This document shows positions 1 to 10,420 of a DNA stretch of 64,000 nucleotides, in pieces (the stretch's first letter is position 1; each line of letters begins with the position of its first letter). This DNA is from Galbula dea. Lineage: Eukaryota; Chordata; Aves; Piciformes; Galbulidae. The stretch is taken from positions 992,001-1,056,000 of the forward strand of contig VWZX01006819.1 of the NCBI GenBank assembly GCA_013399015.1. Direction: 5' to 3'. The translations under genes and the position numbers were made by a program. The notes beneath the pieces were generated by a model that saw only the letters and a program-made list of their open reading frames with translations, was not told the DNA's origin and made no database searches.

Positions 1-145
1 TGCTACTTGAGCCATTGTCAGACTCTGTGTGTTGAGCTGAAATGTCTATTACACTATCTAGATTTAATAGCTGCTATTAATACAACTTCTGCTTCATTAA
101 GCATGAATTCGAAGTGAATCAGGCTCTGAAGCCCGGGTTCAATAA
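1..145. other. Unique non-coding sequence at the window edge
   Basis: AT-rich sequence with no recognisable repeat or gene. The in-frame TAA at 143-145 bounds the long open frame that follows. Confidence 0.5.
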
Positions 146-919
146 AATGCTGAAGGACAAACAGAACAACTATTTTTATTCCTAGAAGTGTCAGCAGGAT
201 GGAGGAACAACATTTGTTTCCACTGGACATCCACTTCAAAAGCAAATGGCTCTTTTAGAATAAGAATCTCCTCACGGATTGATTTTTTACCTCCTATAAA
301 TAAAACTTATCTTGTTTCAGGCTTAGACAAAAGGGCAATGAACACTACACTGAAACACACACTTATTCTCAGGCTCAATTTTTTCACAAGTTCAGAACAG
401 AAAACTTGCTGCTTAAAAGAGAAAGTCCTAACTTGCCTTGCACTTCCAGGTGCCACTGAGGTACCTCCACTTGAATGGAACTGCTTTCACCATCTGCCTG
501 TTGCTAAACATGCCATACCTTCCTGCAGCTGTAGTCAGATGCCTGATGTCAGGCAGACATCTCAGAAGAGGTTTGTGCTGTGTCCTGCACAACAGGCACA
601 CTCAGCCTGTTGGATGAAGAAGTTATTCAAATGCCAAATCTGCTTCCAGTTCCTCAGCTTTCATACATGTGAGAAAAACAGAATCTTCTCTGAGTTAAAT
701 CAAGCCAAGAAAAGGTTCATGTTCTACTCTAATGGAATACTTAGAGCATTCCTACTTTACTGGTTTGGTAGAGGGATTGCAGAACCTCAGTGGCTCAAAG
801 CCCAGTATCTTCTGACATACTCTCTAGGTACCCAGCTTCCAAATGGCTTCTTTATTGTGTACCACATCCTAGCACCTGAGACTAATTTTTGTCTTCCTTC
901 TGCCATACACTTGTTATGA
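146..919 (+). other. Unusually long open reading frame, function unknown, coding status unproven
   Basis: The frame is free of stops from 146 to the TGA at 917-919, about 258 codons, while the next longest frame in the window is about 145. The first in-frame ATG is at 338 (193 residues, fair start context with G at -3). A good 3' splice acceptor, ttatcttgtttcag, ends at 320, so an exon starting at 321 is possible. The translation is rich in Cys, Phe, Leu, Ser and His and poor in Asp and Glu (about 11 of 243 residues from position 188). That looks more like translated non-coding DNA than a folded protein. I see no zinc-finger spacing, transmembrane architecture or known domain, and no clear poly(A) signal just downstream. 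It could be a terminal exon, a decayed pseudogene or chance. I do not recognise it. Confidence 0.12.
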
Positions 920-2294
920 TCATGCCTGTTTGAATTCTTCATTTCTCATTAGAGAAATCTCACCTTTATCTCCAGTCATGCATCCTGCCTGACTACATAA
1001 ATACTTTAAGATGCTTTGTACAGCAGTGAGGCAGACAGTTCAGGAATATTTCAAGTCTCAGTTGTTTCAGTCTTGTAATGATAGTATGTTACTCATCCCA
1101 GAAGTCCCTCATTCTACTAAGACAGCTTGCCCTTTCTAAGACCTCCAGCGTCAACTCCACAGTTACCTAAGCTTTCCAGATAAGTAACCTGAAACAGCAT
1201 GTGATTATATAGTGTGATCAAGGTCCCAGATACTCTGTAAGCAAGCTTAACAGAAGTTCCCTAAGAGTGTATGTTATCTGCATTAGGCTGTATCAAGGAC
1301 AGCTTTTACAAGAAACATGGAAATTATCCTCAACAGTCAGCAAAGAGAAGTAATAAGCTGCAAATATTACAAGTTCTATACGATAAAAAGAAATAAAACC
1401 AGTTGGGAAAAACATATAGGTGATGACAGGAGATGAAATGGTGGTAGGAGAGAAATTAACCCTTCAGGATGGAACCTGAATTTTGAAAGTATGTGACTCT
1501 TTTACATCAACGTTTGACAAGCCCACGTGAAACTACTCAATTCTTAAATGCATCACAAAAGAGATTCATAATTGTCCTAAACAATATGGACATGTTGAAC
1601 AAACCTACAGAAACTCCTCTGGGAAATTTTTTCACAGATTTTTAAAACCAGCCTCTGAGATTTGCTAGCAGAGATCTAATTATTCATGGTCTTCCTGAAG
1701 GATGATTAATTAAAAAAATCATCTACGACAAAGAGCAATTTCTCTTTATTCCATACAGGAGCTCTTTGGAACAAATTCAATAGAATCCTCTTGGGTTTAT
1801 TCTTAATTGGTTCCACAGGATGCTCCCATAAGGGAAACATTTTGGGGCAAAATTCCGCTGAGATCTTTTCATCATGTTTGCATAAGACTGATTATCCATC
1901 ACTACTGAAAGCCTGTTATATTTCTAGCCCTAAGCCTAACCTAAAGCATTTTTTCTTTTGCTATCTCTCAACATTAAGCCTCAGATGCAGGAAAGACCAG
2001 GAGCAGATAAGCTACTTGTGCTTGAAGTAAGAGGATATGTGACAAACATCCTGTGATTTATGAGTGACAGAAAGAAATCATGAGAGAAACAAATTTACAG
2101 GCAAAGTGTATCCTTATTAATACAACAGTGCTCTCATCATTTCCACAGCTCACACTCATATTTATTATTCATTCATTGGAACTGCTCATTTTGAGAGGGA
2201 AAATTGCACCTTGAAGACATCTCCACTTTATTACTAAGTACCAAGATAACCATTTCTCCTTCCTGCTTACCTCTGGTCTGAAAATTAAATAATT

Positions 2295-2342
2295 GGGGGT
2301 TTCTTCTGGTTTGTTTTTTGGGGTTTTGTTTTGTTTCATTTT
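2295..2342. repeat. T/G-rich low-complexity tract
   Basis: Runs of T4-T6 separated by G runs (gggggtttc ... ggttttgttttgtttc). This is simple low-complexity sequence without a strict period. It generates a K/N/P-rich spurious frame on the minus strand. Confidence 0.5.
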
Positions 2343-5300
2343 CTCATGAAAACCAAACATGGAGATTGGTCAGTGGCTACCTGAAGAAACTTCAGCTAAT
2401 CCACACAGCAGAGCCTTTAACTTACAGTTAGCAGACCCCTGAAGCTTGATATGGGTCCATAAAGGACAAAACTTGCCCAAAAGGATTCTGACGTTCTGGA
2501 TCTAAAGAGAACATCCAGGAAGCCCAGATTCCAGCTCTATTATTTCCTTGTATGTCAGGTACAGAGGCATATCAAGAAAGAGAGAGAAGCTGCATTTCGT
2601 AGCTCAATAGTACAGACAAATCTGCAAATATTCATTCCCAAGGTACCAAATTTCTCCTGCTTTCTTTGGGGTTCTAAAGCCTTCAGGAGCTTGATCATCA
2701 TGATCCAAAGGGTCAGAACAGCTAGCAAATTGCCACTCACCACCTGCAGAGTAAATTAACTACGATGCTTAGTGCTAAAAACATGCACATAGACATGTTA
2801 TTATGCCTCAGTTGACAGAGAAACCACCAAAACCCAAGAACACCTCTAAGCAGATGTTCTCCTGGAGACTTGGCAACCGTGATGTCCACAGACTGATCAG
2901 CAATGGAAATGCAATAACAACTGGAACCAACTGACAAACTGGCTTGGTCAGAAATAGTCTTTCTATTCACATGACACTACTTGACATGATGATGTCAGCA
3001 GCAGAACAAAGACACCTAAATAAAATCCTCTAAAGCAGAAGTCCTTCCTGCATAATACGAGGTCAACAGGCGTTCAAGCATGTTTACCTGAGGAGACACC
3101 AACAACATGAGACCGTCACTATTTAGCTGCCAATACAAGATTGGTACCAAAGGGCAGAGAATCAGGACCAGTATATCCAAACTTTATCTGAAAGTGATCC
3201 ACACAGGACACTAAACCTGCACATTTTACACTTCCTTGGCCCTAGCAATAAAAGAACAAGAAGCAGATATGACTGTCCCCTTCACCATCTCCCCATACCT
3301 CCATAAAAAAATCCCCAAAACATCTACCTACTGTCTCTTAATCCAGGAGGAAGAGCATAGGGAAAAAAACTGCATGCAGTTGTTGTCATTTTGTTTAATG
3401 TATGATCAGAGAAGAAGAACAAAAAGAAGAGTTCAAGTACCACAGTATCACACTGTGTAAGGTGTCAACAGAAGACTGCAGAGAAGCATCTGACCATCTT
3501 TATTTAGTATTTGAACTTGATTTTTCTGATCTCTGAGGCTCTACTAAAAGATTTTCTAATAGGAAAAGTTTTGTTCTCTTGGGTAAGGATTTTCTATTGC
3601 TATGATTTTTCTCTCACTACCTCAAGTATAATTATCTTCCCTAGCCACTGATACAATGTCTGCTTTGAATCTGAACACTTCTTTGGCCAAGGAGTTTAAT
3701 TTAATAGAAAAAGTTTAATCTTCCCTTCCAGGGAGTTTCAATAATGTTTTAATTTCATTTGTCTAGGAGGTGATCAAGTCCAGCACTTCTTCAGAATCTC
3801 TCTTTTCAGTAGCTGTCACAAAGATCAGCCTGCTAGAGATTATATCCTGACCTGGGCAGGCTGCAACCAAGTAATAGAAATGTGTAGATAGGAGAAATCT
3901 GTGGCAAGCACAGTGCTGCTCTGAGGCCATAGAACAAGAATGCCCTACATGAAGCAGAAATTGTAGTCCCTTCCTATTTTCCCTGGTCACTCCTGTGACA
4001 GCTAGAACATCATGTTTCTCTTTCCTACTACCAGAGGAAAAGCTCATGCCAGTGGTGATTCCAGTGCTGAGATTTCCAAAGGCACAGGAAAGCTGAGGGT
4101 TCCAAAGGAAAATGAAAAAATCACAAATAGAAAACATCCCTCAGAAGCCACTAAGCAGAAAGATACTGTCTCTAGTTCAAGAACTCTAAGGTTTGCAAAT
4201 TTCTGCAGCCTGGAAGATTCTTCAGATGAACCCATATGTTTGCACTGTTCCTGCATCCTTACCTAGGTCTATGGTGTTGGCTAGTGTCTGAGAGACAGAA
4301 TACAGACATAACTGGGCCATGCACTGACCGCACATGACCATTCTTGATGATCACATGTGAGCACTCATTTGAACAGTCATTTCTCACTGACTTTTATCAT
4401 GGCATTAAGAATCTAGCTCAGGGAGGGAAAGCAGTGAGCTGGAATCATCACCCCAACCACAGAACTCGAGAGAATTCAGCCTTCCTTTGTTCTCCACCTA
4501 CTGCTTTGCCCACAAGTTTCTGCTGCAGACAGAAGCCTAGCTGGCACCCACAGTGAGTGCTGGATTTCTATGGATCAGGTTAATTTCAACCAGCTCTTCA
4601 GTACTGTAGTTACACAAACTTGAATGAGTTTAGAAATGAAATTATCTTGGTGTTCCAAAGAATCTTGGTATGTATTACCCAACTCAACCACAGCTGAATT
4701 CATGAGCCAAGGCACCTTAGGGATTTGGGATCTCCAAGATACTTGCATTATTGGTATGGATTTTTCTTTTCTCCTTTTCACTCTCACTGTATTTTCCTAA
4801 TTGTCTAAAGTAGATGCTGTGCTGTGCTTTATTCAAATGATCCAAACTTCTTCTCCATAGCCTGGATGATGAAGACCTGATCACAGACCTAACAGAAACA
4901 ACTATGGCCTGACTTTGGAAAGTGCTTGGGGAAGGAGATTAGCACCTGGTGATACTTTCAATAGCATCTAGGATCCTCATTCCAACATGAATCTGTCAAA
5001 AAAACTTCATAAATTTGGCCCATAAAAGCTTGTCCATTGACTTTAATGAACACACACTAGTGTCTTTAAAGAGGATAAAGAAAATTCACTATATAGTAAG
5101 AAGGTTAATAAACTATTACAATTCTAGCCATATCTTAGTACCTGAGCTGCTTGGAAATCCATCTTCCTTTTATACTCATTCCTTTCTCTTGAACTCCATT
5201 CTTTTTATTTTGCTTCACTTTCCCTAACAGGTTTTGAAATCTTCCAGCCTAAGGCAGCCAGACAGTCTCTGCAGGAACCCCTTTTACAAGGAGACTTGAT

Positions 5301-6088
5301 CATCTGCTGATGACATGTGGTCTTATCAGTAAACCAGGTGAGGCTGGGCAAGGCAGCAGGGGCAAAACCCATTAAAAGCAACCAGTACTTGATTAATTCT
5401 CATGGGAAAAGAAAAATTCATTTTATTTTTTTTCTTTTCCACAAGAAAGTCTGCATTATCAGAACTCTTGTGCCCTGAACCATTCATTAATTAAACTTAT
5501 GGTTTTAACCAGCTCTCCAAATAACCTTCTAATTTCATTCTGGATGAAGGAAAACTCCTGAACAATTCTTTAACTCCTTAAAATTTAAATAAATTGAAAA
5601 TCAGGAACTTTGGAATCTGATTGTGTAATAGCATAATTGTTAGGATTATTGTTACTAGCAATATCAATGCATTATGCACTAAGGATATTTATTACCTTTT
5701 ATTTTAGAAGTTAATTTAGGATTTAAGCTGGCTACTGAAAATCTTTCCTACTGCACTCCTTTGTCCTAGTCTTTAGGTAGTAGTATCAGAGTGGCTCTGT
5801 AGTGCTGTCACTTGAACAAACTATTCCTGACAAACTATTTTACCACTGCAATATCTAAAGTGGATGGAGTCTTAATATGATCTCCTTTGCTTCATTTTTA
5901 TCCCATAAGGTGGTTGGTTTTAAGAAGCACATGAGAGTTTCTCTTAGCCTGAAGGATCCAAGGGCATTACTTAACTCTTCCAGAGAACCTTAGTTAAGAA
6001 AACATCTCAGCAGAAGCAGCAGCAACATCTAAAGGTTCAGACAACTTTCCAAGGACTAGGAAAGTGGAAGATAGAGGACAATATAAAG

Positions 6089-6093
6089 AGGAA
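6089..6093 (+). repeat. Left target-site duplication of solo LTR
   Basis: AGGAA lies directly before the LTR's TG, and AGGAC directly after its CA (6669-6673). The match is 4 of 5. A 5 bp duplication is typical of ERVL-type integrations, and the single mismatch is compatible with age. Confidence 0.45.
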
Positions 6094-6668
6094 TGTCCTA
6101 GTTTTGGCTTTTTGGCTGGAACAGAGTTAATTTTATTCCTAGTAGCTGGTAGGGTGCTGTGTTTTGGATTTAGGATGGCAACAACGTTCATAACCCACTG
6201 ATGGATTTAGTTGTTGCTAAGTAATGTTCATATTACATTCAGGATTTGCCAGCTTCTCGTGCCCTGCAGGTGAGAAGGCTGGAGAGGCACAAGAAGTTGG
6301 GAGGGGTCACAGCCAGGAGAGCTGACCCAAACTGGCCAGAGGAATATTTCACACCATATGACACCATACCCAGTATGTACACACTGAGGGAAGTTGGCTG
6401 GGACAGGAGGGGACTATCTAAGCATCTGTCAGAGGGTGATGAGCAACTGCATTATGCATCACTTGCATTTGCTGGGGTTTATTTCACTCCTGTTATTTTC
6501 ATTTTTATTACCATTATCATACTTTTTTTTCCCAGTTATTAAACTGTTCTAATCTCAGCCTACAAGTTTCACTGGGTTTTGATTCTCCTCCCCACCCCAC
6601 TGGTGGGTGAGAGGAGTGAGTGAGCAGCTGCGTGGTGCTTAGCTGCCAGCTGGGGTTAAACCATGACA
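6094..6668 (+). mobile_element. Solo endogenous retroviral LTR, avian, probably ERVL-type, 575 bp
   Basis: The element starts TGTCCTAGTTTTGGC and ends GGTTAAACCATGACA, so it carries the TG...CA termini of a retroviral LTR. The interior follows an avian LTR pattern that I know. It opens with a conserved segment (tagctggtagggtgctgtg), has a degraded TATA-like site at 6371-6380 (cagtatgtac), and has a poly(A) signal ATTAAA at 6538-6543. A G-rich 3' part ends in agctggggttaaacc. It is flanked by AGGAA/AGGAC, a 5 bp target duplication with one mismatch. No gag, pol or env sequence and no second LTR adjoins it. It is therefore a solo LTR left by recombination between the two LTRs of a provirus. The 98-codon frame at 6246-6542 lies entirely within it and is not a gene. 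The exact subfamily needs a Repbase or Dfam comparison. Confidence 0.88.
6538..6543 (+). promoter_or_regulatory. LTR polyadenylation signal ATTAAA
   Basis: ATTAAA lies about 125 bases before the LTR end, where this LTR type has its poly(A) signal. It is followed by a C/T-rich stretch. This is placement by family pattern; activity is unknown. Confidence 0.5.
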
Positions 6669-8036
6669 AGGACACAGCTATTTTTATCTTCCCTTTAAGG
6701 TACTGCAGCAGTGGAAAAAGTCCAAGTCCTAAGATCTGGACCATATTTAGTTTCCTGGAATCTTTCTATAAAATTTTCTATGGTGCCAGGAAAAAATAGC
6801 AACAAGTGGACCCATACGACTCTAAGTTCACAACTGGCAAGTGGAACTCAGTGTTTTAAATGTATTTACTAGAAATAGAATTGCCAGTCATCCTTTTATC
6901 AATGCTAAAGTCTAAAACCCTACTGCCTAAAGCTGATGCTGTACAATTGCAAGTGAATAAGAACTTCATTATGAATATTCATTCCAGCTTTTAAATGAGT
7001 TCTTTTCTGGTCTTTTCTCAGCCTGTTTTTGTATTCAGAATAGGACTGCCCTAAAGTTGAACAAACTGAAATGTCACTGGAGTGAATGATCACAGAACCC
7101 AAAGTTTAAACTTGCACATGTGTAGATTTGCCCCAGAAATCCACAAAACCAAGAGAAGAAAAGAGTTTCAGTGCAGAGGTTGCTTATAACAAGCGCATGG
7201 TAAAGGAGAAGGGCAGAACTCTAAGCCCAGGAGACTAAAAGTGTTTAACAAACAGATTCAGGGGAGTTGAGGTTACTGAAGGCTATCCCTTATGCAGAGC
7301 AGAAGAGGTTATGTACACTTTGTCCATTACTTCAGCACATTATTCCCTAAAGCCTAGCCACATTATGCTTAATGTGTTTTCTTGCATAGCTGCTTTTGAT
7401 GACCGATGACCTCTCAGGAAGATTTTAGCAAGGGTTGACACCAGCGGTTAACTAATTACTCCTGACATCTTGCATCAAGCTGTCAGAGGTCATGCCTGAA
7501 GACAAAACCTGTTTTCTACCAGAGAGTGAGAAACCTCTGTACAATTAGTTCTACATAGCTGTATTCAAAAAAAAACCCATCAAAGCAAGTCAGCTCACTA
7601 GTGATTCCACCTGCAGGCATCCTGTTCTTAATTTTTGCATTCTCTCAAGAACAAAAAGTCAACAACATAAAATGACACAAATGAAGTGTAATCAGTGTTT
7701 CTCACCCAGGAAAATACTTCATGAACATGAGGAAGTTTAGGAAAAGCTGTGCTGAAACGGATGGTTTAAAAACCAAGAAAGGTTGATAGTGCTTATCTCC
7801 AAGAACAGAAAACTATAGAGCTGATGTAGAACAAGACCAGACTCTGCAGAGTGTAGGAACCTGGTAAAACAGAAAAATCCTCATCTAGAGAGCAGCAGTT
7901 TATTTAACTCACACTTCTATCTGCCTGAAGACTGGGAAAGAGACATGCTCTGGCCAGGAACACAAGCCTGTCCTAAAGCTATTAGAATTGTTAGCTCTGA
8001 GTCTCACTAATTAGAATCCTAAGTAAGCATGAGGGA
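6669..8036. other. Unique non-coding sequence
   Basis: Begins with the right target duplication (6669-6673). No repeat family, RNA gene or convincing exon is seen. Two short A-rich runs are present. Confidence 0.55.
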
Positions 8037-8212
8037 TGCACTGGAACAGGCTCCTCAGGGCAGTGGTGGAGTCACCATCCCTGGAGGGGTTCAAAAAACA
8101 TGTAGACATGGGACTTGGTAACATGGTTTTGTAGCATGGTGGTGATAGGTCAATGGTTGGACTTGATGATCTTAGAGGTCTCTCCCAACCTTAATGATTC
8201 TATGATTCTATG
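8037..8212 (+). mobile_element. CR1 LINE, 3' end fragment, plus strand
   Basis: The segment begins at ggaacaggctcctcagggca, which corresponds to the C-terminal end of CR1 ORF2. It runs through the CR1 3' UTR (ttggacttgatgatcttaga) and ends in two copies of the CR1 terminal octamer (gattctatgattctatg at 8196-8212). At about 176 bp it is heavily 5'-truncated, as most CR1 copies are. No target duplication is evident, which is normal for CR1. Confidence 0.93.
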
Positions 8213-10002
8213 CCTGTTAGTGAACTCACATGCTCTTCTGAGCAGGTACCTGGTTTACCTCCTTCTAACTTAGAGAACAGGCAGAGCTAGAAGGTTGCCT
8301 CCTGCCTTTGACTACACAGACATGCCTTGTCAGAGTGCTGAAGAGATCCAGGTTATGGTCCTTAATGCCAGAGGTTTTGATCATTGTGCTGCGAAGAAAG
8401 GGGATGAGAACCAGTGTAGACAGAAAGTGTCGACAGAGCAGCAGCTGTCAGGTGAAACACAAGAGATAAGGAGATAAGAAATGGGGTAAAGCTGACATGA
8501 TCATGGATCAAAGAGAAATTCAGTAGTGTTCAACAGGGTAAGGGGCAACCATCTTCAGCTGCCTTAACTGCTTGTGTGTCCTTGAAGGAGAACACTAATG
8601 CCCCTCAGTGACAGGGAATGGGGCTTTTGGAACAAGTTGTGTGCTGTCTGCTCTGAACGTTTCAGCCTGTATTTTCACCATGAAGGAACAGACACAGAGA
8701 GGAGCTCTCTATGCTGCAGTGCTCAGTTCTGTCCATGTTCTGCCCCTGAAAGCAGAGAACTTTAAAGAAACAGAAAAACCTCATGAAATAACTAGATTTG
8801 GCTGGTCAAGCCAGTAAGAACAACACCATGTTTCCTTTTCTTCTGCCAGACTTGAGCTTCTTAAAAGGAAAGACAACATTTGCCTCATTCATTATTTCCC
8901 CAGAGAGAAGGAGCTGAAACTATCAGAGAGAAACCAAATAAAAGTTATGTCTGCATATGACAACTGTTGCTGGAAAAAAAGCAATAATACAAAAATGAAT
9001 GTTTCTAGTATTCCATTAGAACACAAGATGTTTGTTTCTTATAGAGTTAGTTACATGGTGCTCTCTAACAGAAGCATAAAGCTAGAATAATGCTGTTTGC
9101 ATCAGACCAAACCCAATAATAATGTCTCATAAAATTAATTTCAAGCTTCTTATGAAAACAAGTCACTTTTTAATAACTATGTCATGGCATTAGTTTTTTG
9201 TTACCATTTTAATAAAAAATGAGTGTTGAAAATCAGGTGTGGATTTGCAGAAAGAGAACAGGCTCATTTTTTGATGCCATTTGCAGGAATAACTTCATGC
9301 TGCTCTTTATGGGATATGCATCTTGGTTACTATGCAGATTTTTTTACCTTTTATGGCTGTAATAACATAGTATTACTTTTAACTACAGCAGCAACTGATC
9401 TTTTCCAGTCAATTTGCTCTGACTTGCTACATGTAGATTTGATTTGGTTTTCCTCTGAAGGAAAAATCAATTAATAGATGCTGGGAATATACTAGAGTAA
9501 TGTGGTGAGCACAACAGTAAGAGAAAAAAAACTTTTGGTGAAGATATAACCTCTCTTATTTATAGAAGTGAAAACCTTATCTGCCCAAACAAACTGCATT
9601 TTGCCTGCCAACAAGCCATAAAACTAGGAAAAAAACCCAAAGGATAATGAAACACTGGACAAAATACTTTCCCCACCTTGAAGTGAAAAGAGAAAATTTT
9701 AAGATGTATTTGCAGTCTCTGTATTATTGTTACTCATATCTAAGTGCCATCTCAATATTTTCACCTGCACTAGAATCCTATCAAAGACTGTCCCTGCCAT
9801 AAAGACTAAATAGAAAAATCTAGGTTAAAAAACAAATGATATGATTAACTCCGTTTTACAGAACTGAACCCCAAAGGACAGCAGGACCAAGCTTTGAGGA
9901 GTCCTGCACTCACAGAGCAGTTTGAAGTTTTGGGGTTACAAATTTTCCATGGGAGGCAATGTCTCCACAGCAAGCTGCAGATGGAGAGTAACATGTCCCT
10001 GC
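8213..10002. other. Unique non-coding sequence
   Basis: No repeat family is recognised. An 83-codon frame at 9223-9474 and a 69-codon frame at 8608-8817 are open but have no recognisable motifs. Both fall within chance expectation. Confidence 0.5.
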
Positions 10003-10420
10003 TTAAGGTGAAAGGTCCAGAGCACAAGTGTTGTGAGGAGCATTTGAGGGAACTGGGGCTGTTAGTCTGGGAGAGGAGGCCCAGGGGAGACCTCCTCGCT
10101 CTCTACAACTCCCTGAAAAAGTGTAGGAGCAAGGTGGGAGTTGGTCTCTTCTCCAAGGTTACTAGCACAACAGGACAAGAGAAAAAGGTCTCAAGTTGTG
10201 CCAGGAAGGCTTTAGGTTGGATATTAGGAACAATTTCTTCCCTGAAAGAGTGGCTAAGCATTGGCCCAGGCTGCCCAGGGCAGTGGTGAAATCACCATTC
10301 TTGATGTAGATGTGTCGCTGGGGGACATGGTTTAGCAGCATGGTGCTGTTGGGTCAGTGGTTGAACTTCATCATCTTGGAGGTCTTTGCCAACCTTAACG
10401 AGTCTAATAATGATTCTGTG
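10003..10420 (+). mobile_element. CR1 LINE, ORF2 C-terminus plus 3' UTR, plus strand
   Basis: About 418 bp of CR1. It includes the conserved region around gagggaactggggctgttag, the ggcccaggctgcccagggca block near the ORF2 stop, and the 3' UTR. It ends in a degenerate octamer tail (aatgattctgtg). Parts of the ORF2 C-terminal reading (for example LRELGL, RGDLLALYN) survive but frame shifts and substitutions break it. It is a dead 5'-truncated copy and is more diverged than the 55506 copy. The 131-codon frame at 9894-10289 is this element plus flank. Confidence 0.92.

Larger units (their letters stand above)
920..6093. other. Unique non-coding sequence
   Basis: No CR1, LTR or RNA gene is visible. 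It holds a T/G-rich low-complexity tract near 2295-2342 and an exon-like open segment at 4035-4266 (see findings). Otherwise it is ordinary AT-rich bird-like sequence with stops in every frame. Confidence 0.6.

Noticed and set aside
6246..6542. 98-codon frame on the plus strand
   Set aside because: It lies wholly inside the solo LTR and has no resemblance to a retroviral or host protein.
9894..10289. 131-codon frame on the plus strand
   Set aside because: Most of it is CR1 ORF2 tail read partly out of frame, joined to flanking sequence.
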